Source: Daucus carota subsp. sativus (Eukaryota > Streptophyta > Magnoliopsida > Apiales > Apiaceae). From it: 64,000 nt of DNA. The stretch is taken from the NCBI RefSeq assembly GCF_001625215.2, contig NC_030386.2, positions 19,004,545 to 19,068,544 of the forward strand, given 5' to 3'. The notes under the pieces were generated by a model. It was not told where the DNA came from, made no database searches, and worked only from the letters and a program-made list of their open reading frames with translations. Made by a program: the position numbers and the translations under genes. Shown here piece after piece: positions 22,858 to 35,600 of the stretch; position 1 is the first letter of the stretch; each line of letters opens with the position of its first letter.

Positions 22858-24500
22858 GAGATATATATCATACACACAAATCAAGAAAATAATTCAGAGC
22901 TCCATAGACTCAAATGTCAAAAAAATTACACATAAAAGTAGGGGTGAGCAAGAATTCTCCAAACCGACCGAAACCGGCTGATCCAAACCGTCCAAACTGA
23001 TTTTTACGGTTTATTAACGGTTTGGTTTGGTTACGGTTTAAAATTTAAAAAATCGAATTTTTTCGGTTTGGTTTCGGTTTTTACCTCCAAACCGACCGAT
23101 ATAACCAAACCGAACCGAATATATATACTGAAATAATAATATACATGTGTGAATAATAAATTGATAATAAAATTATATTCTACAAAATATGTGAAAAATA
23201 AAACATATAAAACTATTATCATATTTTTTTAAAGAATATTGATATACTAATTTGTATGTATTATCTTTTTGTTTTTTTAAATAAAAGTGTAAGAATTACA
23301 TTTTTATCATCTTTCTCCCTCTCCTTATATTTTACAAGCTCTTATAATTTAATATCTTTTTTAAAATATAATTAAAATCTAATATACAAATTCATAATAT
23401 ATTTCAAACTTTCAATTCTTGTTTTGCAATTTCAACTTTAATTTTGTTGTTGAATTTGTTATATTGATAAAAAACGGTTTTAACCGAAACCAATCCGAAC
23501 CAAACCGTTTTAAACGGATCGGTTTGGTTCGGTTTTTTTACTTAACAGTTTGATTTTGGATTGAAGTTTTGGAAAACCGATAATTATGGTTTGGTTCGGT
23601 TTGGACCCTCAAAACCGTCCAAACCGACCGATGCTCACCCCTACATAAAATTGTAGCAGATAACATTTATGATTACCCACAAAATTAAATCTGTCAGAAT
23701 TCAAATAAAGCAAAAAGTTTTTGGTTTATAATTCATAATCATGTAATTGAACATGAACACGTATATGAGTTACAATTTACTTCAAAAATGTGAACTTTGA
23801 TTCAATTTTGTTGGAAAAATTAGGAGAAATTAAGTGAGAGAGATGTAAACAAGTGCCAGACAGAGTATATCTTTGCCCCTGTATTTGTATCTTCAAGGTT
23901 TACATTAACTTTTTCCTGACAGAGTTTGTACGGTTGATATATAAATATCGGGAAAGCAACTGGTCTGGTTGGATAATTATAAATAATTTTATTTTATCCT
24001 CCAACACCGGTTACCTTTCATTTATATAATAACTGTGCAAACTCTGTCGGGAAAAAAATAATGTAAACCTTGAAGACACAAATAAAGGGGCAAAGATATA
24101 CTCTACCAAATGCTTTTTTACATCTCTATCTCACTTCAATTATCTTCTTTTTTCAACAAAATTTAGGTAAAGTTTACTATTTTGAAGTGAATTCTAACTA
24201 GTATGTGTTAATAACATGACTATGAATTATGAAACATAACTTTTTTGTTTTATTTGAATTTTGATGGGTTTAATTTTGTGGGTGAACATAAATGTTTTCT
24301 GCTAAACTTTTATATTTAATTTTATTAAATTTGAGTCTATTAAGCTCTGAATTATTTTCATGATTTGTGTGATATAATTGTATATTTTAATACATCTGTA
24401 TGCATATATAAATACAACTGTATATATTTATAGCTTCTTGATTTGGGTTCTTGTGATGAATATATCTCTATGTATAGTGTCTTGAATTTAAAAAACTTGT
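22858..24500. repeat. Large foldback element, copy C (split by an hAT-type element)
   Basis: The left arm (22858-22938 and 23644-23930) and right arm (about 24030-24500) are inverted around ~23990, with the same central motifs as copies A and B (TTTGTACGGTTGATATATAA and its partner). The right flank GATAGTGAAAATTTAACAAT.GAAGC..CATTGTTA matches the sequence right of copy A at 12838-12870. The left arm is interrupted by the element at 22939-23643. Confidence 0.65.
22939..23643. mobile_element. hAT-type GGTTTGG-rich element inserted in foldback copy C
   Basis: The ends are perfect 12-base inverted repeats (TAGGGGTGAGCA and TGCTCACCCCTA). Flanking 8-mers are CATAAAAG (22931-22938) and CATAAAAT (23644-23651). 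Subterminal arrays of AACCGACCGA and GGTTTGGTT motifs; AT-rich non-coding core. Foldback copy B at about 14250-14270 shows the uninterrupted target, giving an empty site inside the same window. Confidence 0.88.
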
Positions 24501-24559
24501 ATGTACTTTGGCAGCTTTTTGATAGTGAAAATTTAACAATGAAGCTACATTGTTAATTA

Positions 24560-25281
24560 ATTTGTACCAAACAAGTAGCCATAATAGCAAAGATATTATG
24601 TAGGTAGCCTTGTAGCAAATCGTGGACTCCAGAAATCAACTATATCTTTGGCGCTTATCATCGTGTTGAGTTCTTGATATTTCATCAAGGCAAGGGGATA
24701 AACTTGGTTCTTTTACTAAATTCTTCGATGGTGCCAATTATTTTCTTCATATGGGATTTAAATTTAATTCAATTACCTGTTCTTTTTAGTGAAATAGTAA
24801 GTTAATAATATTGTCGAACCCTGCAAAGTGTAATATGCTTGCCTTCATGTGTAGCTATGCCTTTAAATAATGCTGCAGAAAGACCAGATCTGATAAATGT
24901 TGCATTTCCTGGACCCATATACTTGTTACCTGTCGCTTTTTTGGATATGTTTTGCCAGTGGTATTTTTCTGTATTTGTGATATTTCTGCTTCCCTATATG
25001 TGGAAGATTTTCTCAGGTTTATAATAGTGAAGAATTTTGTTGTGGATCAGGTTGAGGATTGAAACACTTTATAATTGTAGCTCTGTTATATTTTTTGTAT
25101 GACTTATGTGTAGTCTGTCAACTCATGTGCATTGTGGACATTGGACAGAACTGGCAACATGATGCTCGTCCAGTAACACTAAAGTTATTGAGCCTATAAT
25201 TGATTTAAATTTTTTTCCATTTAAGTTGAGGTGCTTGACCTGACTATGCTGTCTCTAACCAGGATACTTTTTGGTGGCAGT
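24560..25281. other. No confident gene
   Basis: Short open frames (for example 24839-25024) have no recognisable domain. A pyrimidine-rich tract and CTCTAACCAG near 25250 could be a splice acceptor of a lost gene, but there is no supporting coding sequence. Confidence 0.25.
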
Positions 25282-26530
25282 TGTCTCCTTTTCGTCCTTA
25301 CATTCTAGAACTGGATTACCCCCCAGAAAATCCCCCTGCAGCAGTGATTACCGATTTTATAATCAGCATGTAATTTCTAGGCAGATAGTATCCCTGAGAG
25401 GTGTCAAATGCTGCTTTCGTACATGTATTGCAGGTTTGATTGGTTCATGTAACGGACTGCTGTTTTTTATGCTCTTTTTCACCAAGGGAACCTACATATT
25501 GCATTTGCAATCCTGTCACTGATGAATGTGTGACTCTCTCACACCCACATTCCTTCATTTAAGACTATTACCTCGACCATTCAGGATTTGGTTTCTGCCC
25601 AAAGACTGAGCAGTACAAGGTCAACCGGTTTATGAGGTCGGCACCGACTTTGACAACAGTAGCTCACTGGGCACAGAATCACGGAGAAACATTGGGGAAG
25701 CCCCAGACCTTAAATTATAAATTTCAAGGATCCTTTGATTGTTTCCTGGATGGAAAAACTTCACTTTATCACTGCTACTCATAATATGACGATATATACA
25801 TTTGATCTGGAGACTGAGAAGTTTAAACCTCTCCCGGTGCTTGCTCACTTTAGTTCAGAATATTTCAATAAGATCTCTTGGATGCTGTTGAAGTTATAAA
25901 CAGCTGCCTCTGTCTATGCTATATTTCCACTAATGCATACTTTGAGGTTTTCACAATGCAATCAAGAAGTTTGCAATTGACATCAAGTTTTATAGTGGGT
26001 TGCGAGCGATAGACTTTCAGAGACCAATCAATTTTTCAAATAATGGGTAACTTCTGTTCTTATCTAAGTTCAATAGTCTTGTGTCATATAGTCCTCAAAA
26101 AGGGACTTTTAGAGATATCAAGAGTTTGGGTGATGGGCGGGCTAACACTATTGCTGATGTGCCTAGCTTTGTGTCTTTTAGGTCTCATGTAATTTTATTT
26201 TTTTGCCACATGGTCTCATGTATTTATGACTAGTATAACATATGAAAAGATCAAGCTGGAAAGCCCAATGCAAGTGCAGCATCTGTCTTAGATGCCCCGT
26301 TTTCTGTACATGTAAACTGCTGGACTTGGGATCGTTGTCAATGCTGATAAAATGCATGCTGAAAAGAGAATGCTGCGTAAATTGAAGTGGCTTTCACCTG
26401 CTATGTATTGCAGATGTAATCTCTGTGTTCCGCATTAATGGCCGGAAGTTGCTTGCGCTCTCCTGTTTTAGGCTCTCCGGTCAGGCATTGGAGCCGATGT
26501 ACTTAAATCTATAGTTTCCAGCCTTTTGGC
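25282..26530 (+). pseudogene. F-box gene pseudogene, 5'-truncated and frameshifted
   Basis: From TTTTCGTCCTTACATTCTAG onward this matches the F-box gene at 1-1311 (there from ~248). Shared stretches include GGTTTCTGCCCAAAGACTGA and GGTCTCATGTA. The N-terminal ~75 codons with the F-box have no counterpart. The frame is open for only 83 codons (to 25522), then broken by indels and stops (near 25470-25560 and again after 25700). Similarity continues through the 3' flank to about 26890. It is a dead partial duplicate unable to encode a Skp1-binding receptor. Confidence 0.85.
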
Positions 26531-26764
26531 ATAGTACTACAAGGTCAGTTGACATATATCTATATTAAAGTTTATCTAGACAGGACAACAAAGACATGCT
26601 AGGCATGTCTATAGGAGATTTCCATGTGCATAATGTTTACACTGTGATGTTGTCTTCCTGAAAGGTCCTGAACAGTTTTTAGCAGTAAGAAGCTGTTGAA
26701 CTTGGTTTTTGTGGGAACATGCTGGAGGTTATTTTTTTGTCAAGACTTTTTCTTCAGTTGTCAC

Positions 26765-26794
26765 CCCCCCCCCCCCCACACACACACACACACA
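26765..26794. repeat. Poly-C / (CA)n microsatellite
   Basis: A run of about 13 C is followed by (AC)~9, within the 3' flank of the F-box pseudogene. Confidence 0.9.
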
Positions 26795-27260
26795 GTGCGC
26801 AAAACTATACTCACAAGAATAATATCTGTAGTAAAAGAATTCTCCTGTAATTTCGTAGAACAAATGGATTCTGTTATAGCTTGATCTTGTATTATGCTAT
26901 TTGGTATTCAATTTTCTTTAAAGCGAAAGGGAATAAAAATAGACTACTCGTAAAAAACGTGCTTGGGAGTAGGACAATATGTTTAAGGAAGCAGCGGACG
27001 GTGTCGGGGCGGGTTTGGGGTTGAGGGAAAATAATTGTCCTTGGAATTAATAAATCAAAAGTTTAAGAACTTTTTTTTTTTGAAACAAAAAGGTTAAGAA
27101 TTTAAGATAGAACCGTAAACGAAGGTGATTTTTATACGTAGTACAAATTACTTATCATTTTATAATCATTTGATCAAATTTTTAAAAAAAAATTGTACCC
27201 TTATTCATATTTAAAAAATCTTTGTACTTATCTGACATACGTGTAATGTGTAATGTGATA

Positions 27261-27482
27261 CTCTATGTGTCCTCCTCATTTTTTTACGTTATTTTTTGGC
27301 ATGTTTTTCAACACTTATTTAAAGTACAGTTCCATAATATATTTTTAAATTTTTTTTGTTCTGAATAAAAATTTGATATATAAACTTTTATTTAAGAAAA
27401 GAAAATTTTGAAAAAAGATTATACAACTATACTTTATGAGAGCCCAAAATGCAGAGCAAGCAGGACGTAGCGATGGAGGGAG
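27261..27482. mobile_element. Stowaway-like MITE (222 bp)
   Basis: TA flanks both ends (27259-27260, 27483-27484). Right end GATGGAGGGAG; left end CTCTATGTGTCC is diverged. The interior carries TTACGTTATTTTTTGGCATG and the AAACTTTTATTTAAG block common to the family. Confidence 0.6.
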
Positions 27483-28080
27483 TACGTATGAATCCAAAGG
27501 AATAAGTGTGGTAGAAAACAAAATAATACTCTCTATCAGAGCAATTGGGTTGTCTGAGATGTATGCATTGTGTGTCTTCATCCCTTGAGGTGAAAATATT
27601 TTGTGGGCCTCAGATTCTTTAAGCTTGTGAGTTGTGATCAATTTTGGGTCACAAATTCCATATAATAATGCTACTGTGGCCCCTTAAGGCTCCATAATCG
27701 TAGTTAGACCTCTCATCTCCCAACTAAATCACAAGAATTTCATAGAATTTCAAAGAGATAAAAAAATTTATCCTCAAGTATCGGAAATTACAAGGGATAT
27801 ATATTATACATGCTTTTTTAAGGGCTAGTTTACTAACTAGACATAGCTTTATTTTCAAGATTGGTTCTTTCAGTAAACAAACGAGCTCACTTAACCAAGT
27901 TGACCTCGTCGTGACGAACAGTTGTGTTCATTTGAACCCTGGAATTAAACACTAAAGAACTTTAAACTGTGATTATAATACAAGTAATATAATATGTGCT
28001 TTTTTGAAGAGTATACATCATCAATACATTATACTTTTTGTGTGCACCATGCTCAGATCTGTGTTCTGGTAAAACTCTTA

Positions 28081-28410
28081 GGCTGTGTTCACTTGGATGG
28101 AATGGAATAAGGGGAGAATGGAATGAAAAATTATTTAGAAATTTTATGGAGAAAGAAGGAAGTATGAGCTAGCAGTGACTAAATATGAATGAGTTCAATT
28201 TTTTTGTGATAAAGATTGTAAAAAAATATAATGTAGAGATGAAATGAACATTCCTTTCAAAACATGTGGGATAGAATTCTAGTTAAAATAGTAGGAATGA
28301 AATAATTGAAGGAATAAAAATTGTATACATTTTCATTGATCGACACCATTTTTGAGTACAAAATTCATTCCATTCTTCTCCCATTCCATTCACTCCAAAT
28401 GAACACAATC
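28081..28410. mobile_element. Tourist-like MITE, single unit, TTA TSD
   Basis: Ends GGCTGTGTTCACTTGGATGG and, in reverse complement, GATTGTGTTCATTTGGAGTG. TTA flanks at 28078-28080 and 28411-28413. Interior CATTCCTTTCAAAACATGTG and the GAATGAGTTCAATTTTTTTG block match the dimer at 1979-2543. 330 bp, no ORF. Confidence 0.8.
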
Positions 28411-28413
28411 TTA

Positions 28414-29283
28414 CCATAAAGATTTTATACACCATATGCAAAGCCTGGTGCTTGTAAAAGAACTTGCATGTTTTTAGCTTAACTGCCAAGTATCACTGTT
28501 CAGCAATTGACCTTACACATAATTAGTAAATTAACCACAGTAACTGTACATTTTCACTGTAGAAAGATTTCAGCTTTATTTCTTAATAAATAATTGTTAT
28601 AACTTTATTATTTCTTTTTGGTATTGTCCTGGCTAGCTCTCAACTGTCTGACACAAAAACACTGGTTTCTCCCCAAATGGGGTAAACTTGATTCCTGGTA
28701 GTGCAAGCAAAGCAAGCAAGTGCCCCACCTTTTCATTTAATCGTCATCCCATATTTTTTCACCAGATTCTCCAACTCTGTCAAAAAGACAAAATAAAATA
28801 AAGGGTCCCTTTTTGCATAGATATATTTTTAACCAGAGTGGCACAGCCTGGCCTATCCAAGGCCCAAGGGCAACTACACACTATCGCTAGGAGGGTCAGA
28901 TGTACGTGGACCATATTCATGTCTCAACGCTGTGTTTGCTTCTATGAAATTTTTCGACTTCATGTAAATATCAATATATTATAAGATTATTAACAAAATT
29001 TAAATACTCAGACGCACTCTTGTGTGAGCTTTATTACAAATTATTTAACTTCGAATTCGGATTGGATGAAGGCATAAAGCCAAGAAATAATCTTGTATGA
29101 TTTTCCCTCTAATGTTTTTTGTATGCACAGTTATAAGCTCTATGTTTAGTGCTTCACCAGCAAAATAACTCTCTTCATTTGCTTTCTTTCTCTCCATTCC
29201 ATTTCATCACCCACTTGTTACACCTTGCTCTTTTGGTCTCCAAACAAACAACACTAGCTATTTTATTATAAAAAAATTTAACC
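28414..29283 (+). promoter_or_regulatory. Upstream region of the ZF-HD gene
   Basis: No gene. A pyrimidine-rich leader-like stretch (CTTTCTTTCTCTCCATTCC) lies at about 29182-29202, upstream of the ATG at 29284. No TATA box can be assigned with confidence. Confidence 0.3.
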
Positions 29284-29982
29284 ATGGAGATGTCTAATCA
29301 AGATGTGGAGATGCCAATTCCTATCAACACTTCATATGGGCATGGCCACATTGTGCCCTACAAGAAAATGGTGAAATACAAAGAATGTCTGAAGAATCAT
29401 GCAGCAGCCATGGGAGGAACTGCCACAGATGGATGTGGTGAGTTCATGGCCAGTGGAGAAGAAGGCACTCCAGAGGCCTTCACTTGCTCTGTCTGCACCT
29501 GCCACAGAAACTTTCACAGGAAAGAAACTCAAGGTGACACAAGCTATTACCATAAAAAGGTTTTCTTGGGACATCATATTGGGACACCTAGCTTTGTTTC
29601 CTCAAGGCCAACACAACCACACTCTATGATCATGTCTTATAATATGATGATGGGGTCCACTTTGGCTTCAGAGTCTGATGAGCAAGAAGATGGTGGTGGG
29701 AACACTGTGCATGGATGTGGGTATGCTGCTAGAGTGCCTTCCCATATGGCGAGAAAGCGGTTCAGGACAAAGTTTTCGCAGGAGCAGAAGGAGAAAATGG
29801 TGGATTTTGCGGAGAAAGTTGGGTGGAAAATGCAGAATCTGGAGGAATCAGTAGTGCAGCAGATCTGTCAAGAAGTTGGAGTTAAGAGAAAAGTTCTTAA
29901 GGTTTGGATGCACAACAATAAGCACCATTTGTCCAAGATAAACCCTACCACCTCCCCTTCTGCTTCAACTCCTACTGTTTAA
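29284..29982 (+). CDS. ZHD: Zinc-finger homeodomain (ZF-HD) transcription factor
   Basis: An intronless 232-codon gene starting ATG 29284 (context ACCATGG) and stopping TAA. Residues ~29-83 form the ZF-HD dimerisation zinc finger (VKYKECLKNHAAAMGG, DGCGEFM, then CSVCTCHRNFHRKE with its Cys/His ligands). Residues ~158-217 are the homeodomain (RKRFRTKFSQEQKEKM, GWKMQ, then VGVKRKVLKVWMHNNKHHLS), whose WMHNNK recognition helix is diagnostic of the family. The linker has an acidic stretch (ESDEQED) and a Met-rich patch. Intronless structure, length and domain order are normal for ZHD proteins, which dimerise and bind ATTA-type sites in the nucleus. The exact family member cannot be assigned, so the symbol is family-level. 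Confidence 0.95.
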   Translation: MEMSNQDVEMPIPINTSYGHGHIVPYKKMVKYKECLKNHAAAMGGTATDGCGEFMASGEEGTPEAFTCSVCTCHRNFHRKETQGDTSYYHKKVFLGHHIGTPSFVSSRPTQPHSMIMSYNMMMGSTLASESDEQEDGGGNTVHGCGYAARVPSHMARKRFRTKFSQEQKEKMVDFAEKVGWKMQNLEESVVQQICQEVGVKRKVLKVWMHNNKHHLSKINPTTSPSASTPTV

Positions 29983-32623
29983 GTCCTGGATTCATTAGCT
30001 TCTGGTTCTAGAGAGTAATCTATTAGATGTTAAGGATTATGGTTATGTAATGGATTTAGAGGGGATTAAGATTTTAGAATTTTAGATTTGTAGAGTTAAG
30101 AGATCTTTTGTGTAATGGTTATGACTAGAAATCTAAGAGATCTTCCAAGTTTCTTTAAATTAATTTATCTTGTGCTCAAGTATCGTTTGCTATTACTGTT
30201 ACAAGCAGCAACAGTTTTTTTGTTAAGAAGGGAGTAAAAAAACTGTTTCATAAATTTAAAAACAGTTTTTATGAACAGCAGTTTTAGTCAAAAGCTGTTT
30301 TTAGCAAAAACAAGTTTTCCCATGCTTTAGCTGTTTTTCAATTTTTACGAGAAACATTCATAGATTTCTTTATCGAACCCCATCAAAAACATTTATGTTA
30401 TATATTATAAGTTTATAACTCAAAATATGTAAATACCAGATAACCATCTGATTTCTACACCAAACACTTTTTTTACAGGCACCTCTAATATAACACGGAT
30501 CGTGTATCTTTGTCGATGCGAAGGCAGAGTTGTTATTATGCATGTTAAGAGGTCATTTACCAAATTTAAATCATAATCACAGTTACTAGCAGATGGGTTC
30601 CACATTTCAGAAACTTGGTGACATGAAGATAGCTGACATTGTACAGCAAGAACATGAGACTTCCCGCAATGTAAGGTTGCATTCAATGCGAGAATCCAAA
30701 CAATTGGAATTGAGTACAACATTTGCTTATCTTCTTGCTCTCCTATCAACTTCATTTCACTAAAATGAAATTAATGCAAAGGACAGACGTTGACCCTCAA
30801 GACTATGACAAATTCAGGGGAAGGCTCTTAAAAAATTTGATAATTGTTTTTATTACTAGGCAATTTTGTTCTGGAAAACTAGTGCGCTTTCACATTTGAG
30901 CATGGCTAATTTCAAATATTTAATAACAAATTATTATATTATATATTATATTATAATATATTATATTTCAGCCGAGTGTGCAGTCTGAACCAACATAATT
31001 AAACCATGTTATGTACCGGTGGAACTAGAAGCAAACAGCAGCGGGTTTTTTTTTATCATGTTGCACTCCATGCAATGTCAAATAATGTGTTCAGGAATCA
31101 GGCTGCACAGAGTATAAGAAAAAAAATATTGTTTACTAGTAATGCTAATCATCTATTTCTGGAATAATATTTTTTAATGTTTCCTCAACCTAAGTGTGTC
31201 CAGGAGTTAACTAAAGCATAGTATATGTTTACAGAAGGCCCAAAATGGCACAAAATAAGGAAACATGGGGTAAGACTCTTACCGTAAGATTACTAGATGA
31301 CGCCGGTCAAATATTGCTGACGAAACTTATTCTTCAAGTCAAAAACTTATTCTTTAATTCAAATTTATTCAGTGAATGTGTTATGTGAATTCTAGAATAA
31401 ACTGTAACAATTTACCGATTGTGCTAAAAAGGCCAAAACCATAACATCATATCTGTCCTGAAATCAAATGGTGGGAACAAGATACATTTAACCTTGAGCC
31501 TGAACACAAAACAAAGATAACCATAATGCAATTTACCGACACAGCACAAACATTACAGAACAGTTCACACTATCGCAGCACCTCCATCATGCAGGCACAC
31601 ATGGCAGCTAATCTGAGTACGCACTACTCCTTTACTCCCTCCCTCCATCCTAGAAAGTTGTTTACATTTACGCACTACTCCCTTACTCCCTCCATCCTAG
31701 AAAGTTGTTTACATTTACAGTTTGCACACATTTTGAGATTCTTATAAAATATATATCAATAACATTTATTTATTTATTTATTAATAAAAGTTTAAACGTC
31801 AAACTTTTATTCAGACAAAAAAATATTATGAAACTATATTTTATAGGAGCATCAAAAAACATGCCAAAAATTAACGTAAAAAGATACCGGAGGGAGTATA
31901 ATTTTAGCTGTAGTCCGCATTATATACACAAAAAACACTTGAAAATAACGTGTACAAGGAAAACACATACATCATGAGCTATCCTTCGTGCTATAAATCG
32001 TGAGCTATCCTTCGTGATATAAGCTCCTTGTTAGTTTTCTATAGAGTTATATGTAAAGGTAATATAGGGCTGGTTAGTCCGAATCAAAGAGATACATTTT
32101 GGAATCAACTCTTTTCTATATTTTTTTGTTCAGTAATCGCTCCAAAAATATTCTGATGGTTGGATAAAATACACCTCTGATAAATAGTAATATACATAAT
32201 AGAAGCTTAAACAAACTCAAGTAAAAGAAAATTAAAATTTGGAGAAAAGAACCAAAAATATCAACTCACAGACTAGAAAATAGGACAAATCGCCCACTAC
32301 GGTCTGTCTATCCTGTCTATCCTACAACCGATCACTCCTAAGAAACAGCAACTGGGCAGAATACACATTCTTGGTTGTAAAAGTTTACAGTTAATATATA
32401 CAAGAAGAAACGACAGCATCATACCCAGGGTATCCAGTGCCCATCATGAACTGACCGATAGTTTACAGGCATCATTATTACAGTAAAGACTGGCATATGA
32501 TGCAAGTGCTACCTCAAACAAGTGAAAATTTCTCCTTTAAGATCTTAAATAAGCAGCCTTCTAATCACTTGATCAATTTCAAGCTCTGGATAAGGGATGC
32601 AAGCGCCGATGAGTTTGCCAAAT
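29983..32623. other. Intergenic between ZF-HD and RUS6
   Basis: Holds the ZF-HD 3' flank, an AT-rich stretch with AACAGTTTTT/AAGCTGTTTTT inverted motifs at about 30190-30340 (possible decayed MITE), a TATATTATATTATAATATAT block near 30940-30965, and the Stowaway MITE at 31686-31896. No gene seen. Confidence 0.4.
31686..31896. mobile_element. Stowaway-like MITE with duplicated left terminus
   Basis: TA flanks both ends (31684-31685, 31897-31898). Left end CTCCCTCCATCCTAG; right end CCGGAGGGAG. A second copy of the left terminus plus AAAGTTGTTTACATTTACGC lies immediately upstream at ~31636-31680, a ~50-bp direct duplication of the left end. Confidence 0.7.
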
Positions 32624-35600
32624 TCACCTACCTAATTCACACAGCCGAGCTCTGCCTGGATTTAGATGAGATTCTGACATCACCCACCCCTGTACCATAT
32701 AACAATTATTGGTTGCACAACAATAAACACATAGCTATAACAACATTTGGGCATTGATTTGAATCAATTCTTTGATCAAATTTGACCTCGAGTTACATTG
32801 TATAAATCCAACCAATTTACTATTGAACTAGAACGTATAACACAAATCAATTTACTTATAACCTAGAATGCAACAAAATGTTTACAAGACATCAGATCCT
32901 TTGCAAGATAGAGTCAGTAACATTCAATCTGTGAGCCATACTTTATACCCTTAATATCCACGATGAGCATGTCACATTATGTAGACAAGACAAATAAAAA
33001 GTTCCAAACAAGACAGGTAGAAGGTTTCTATTTTCTTTCCTCTGTGGCTTTTTATATAGAACTAGTTCTATAATTTCCATAGCACCAAAATAAAAACAAC
33101 GTATCACATATCAAAAACTGAAAAAACCATAATCAGGATCCCATAAAAGGGAGCAACAGAAACGTTGTTTACATAGTTTTTGTATCTGATTATCTGCATT
33201 GAATTTCTTGGAGCTATACATCTAATATTAGACTTTCTGAAACATATCTACTTGAGGTGACCAACAGTCAGAACGATGTCAATGCTGAACTGCAATTGTT
33301 TCAAATTAAGAAATAAGCAATTACTTTCACGTACCTGTTCTTTAGCTTTATTCTTAAATAACCCAAACAAAGCTAAGACCATCTTATATGAGTCTGCAAT
33401 GTGAGTGTCAAGATTGGTAAAAGAGGGGAGCAAAACTGAGGGATTAATTCCATTTTCTTTCGTCAAAGACCTATTCGCAGTCGATGAACGAATGATATGC
33501 AAGAGTACATTAGCCTGCAAACATGCAAATTTAGTTTTATTAATATATATAATATAAGTAATCTAACTTTGGCTAACACAAGAATGTTAGATTGCTTACA
33601 TGGAAAGTGGCTTTCAAAATATCATCAGGTTTTGCTTGATCCTTAAGCAGTGCATAAATATTACCCTTGGTAGGGTTATATGCCACTACATATCTTTCTT
33701 TCTGAGATGAACAAACATGTTAGGCAACCCGAGAAAGCAATGGTAGCAAGTACAAATAAACACTAGAAATCTTCACGCATGTTGTAGAAAAAAGGGCTTC
33801 TTTGCTAAGAATCATATGAACTAAATAAGTTTAAGGGTTTACCTCAAAAACAGGCTCTATGGAGAGGTAAGACTTTGCATCTTGGAACGCATCTTTAAAT
33901 CTTGATCCTGAAATTTGCAAGAAAATGAGTGGCAACTAAAGAATCCTTCGTCAAGGAAATTTAATGATCACATGCAAAAAACTATATTTATTACCGTACC
34001 AAGAACAATGGGACTGTGGTTAATCCATGGAAGATTAAATACACTTTCCATTGCATTTCCCTCCTGCAATGTTGGTACCCGCCCTAAAAAATTTGACATC
34101 AATTACAATTAAACAGTTTAGGGGAAAGAGCCACCAAAAAGAAGACAACAAAATCAGGTGCAGTAATGACCACTGTACTACTCCAACTTTCCTTCCAGAG
34201 GTTAGAGGAGTAATAATGAGGGACAATGCTTTGAAAAGCAACAGACCATCCAGCCCAGAAAGCGCAGTGAGGCAAGTTAACATCAGGCTAATTTGGAAGG
34301 GGATGGAAGAAAGGCATGAAAAAGGAAGGAAAAAAGGCACACAAGGTTACCAGTCTTAAGAAAGGAATCAACAGCCACTGTAAATCTTGCCCTGTTCAAT
34401 GTATGCAATACAACAGATTTGACCTGTTGCAAACAATTGATACAAGATATTCAAATCAGCTTCTGAAATATGTATGACCGATAAACTAGTATGAGAAATT
34501 GCTGAAGATTTTGTTCTTAATCGTAACAAATGTTTCTGTACATATCAAACCTCTTGGTAAGAGCTAAAAACATATCCACAAGAGAGTAACGCAAATGTGG
34601 TAACCAGAGATGGATTTCCTTTTGCAATCATGATGCTCAACCCAGTACCCAACTTCACAACAGAAATTATTAAGTGAAATTAGCTTTGACATAGAATATT
34701 AAGCACCAACACAATAATATATGTACTTCATTAGCCATAAGTCAGGAACAACTAGTTTTGATTGAAAGCTACCTCTCACACTGTTCTATGATCAATTATT
34801 CAATTATCTTACTTGCAGGCAGCTAGACAAGAATGAATACATAGATATGTAGTCATAATTCCCAACATTAACTATTTTTCCAAAGTATATAAAAGAAACA
34901 CAAATAACTCAGTCCATGCAAATCTTTGATCTATATTTGGGAATGTTGCAGTACCAACTCAATCACCAGCTGTCAGCATGTTAGTGGTATAAACCAATAA
35001 CTCTAGTTCAATAGTAATTAATAAGGGAAATATTGTTCTATATTTTTCTGATTAGTGAACATATGAATATATGAAAGTCATTAGTCTCATTGGCTATGCT
35101 TATTGCTTTCAACTAAAGCAATTAAAAAATTGCAAGTAAACTTTACCAGATCTGCAATATTTCCAACACATTCTCCTTTGGCAGTAACATCCCCAATGTT
35201 TTCTCCTCTAGCAAAGGCTTTGTATATTGGGGTACGAGTAGATGTTGATGTCACAGCAGCAACATTCTACATTAACATAGAAACAAATTTAGATCATTGT
35301 CCCATGTCATCCACTTGAACAATAATGGAAAGTTCAAACCTTGGCTACATTAGCAGCACAGGCTAGAGGGAGGAATAGGTGTGGTACAGCTGCAGTTGCC
35401 AGTTCTACACCAGCTCCCAACTCCATTAAAAGATCACCAGCAAATCGGAGCTGTAACACATCATTATAGAAAAGAATACACCACAAGAAAATTTGTGGGA
35501 AACTATACTGGCAAAATAGGTAACCTGTTTCAGATCATAGTCGAATTTTCTCCCTTGGCGAGCAAAGATCATCTTCCCAACACGGCCTGCTCCATCCTGC

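Noticed and set aside
26696..26884. 62-codon frame across the poly-C/(CA)n tract
   Set aside because: Lies in the 3' flank of the F-box pseudogene and is mostly microsatellite.
29332..29629. Overlapping frames on both strands across the ZF-HD gene
   Set aside because: Shadows of a strongly conserved coding sequence; no independent domain.
33248..33334. Extension of the RUS6 frame past the donor at 33334
   Set aside because: Intron read-through; the conserved C-terminus is found in the exon at 32624-32689.
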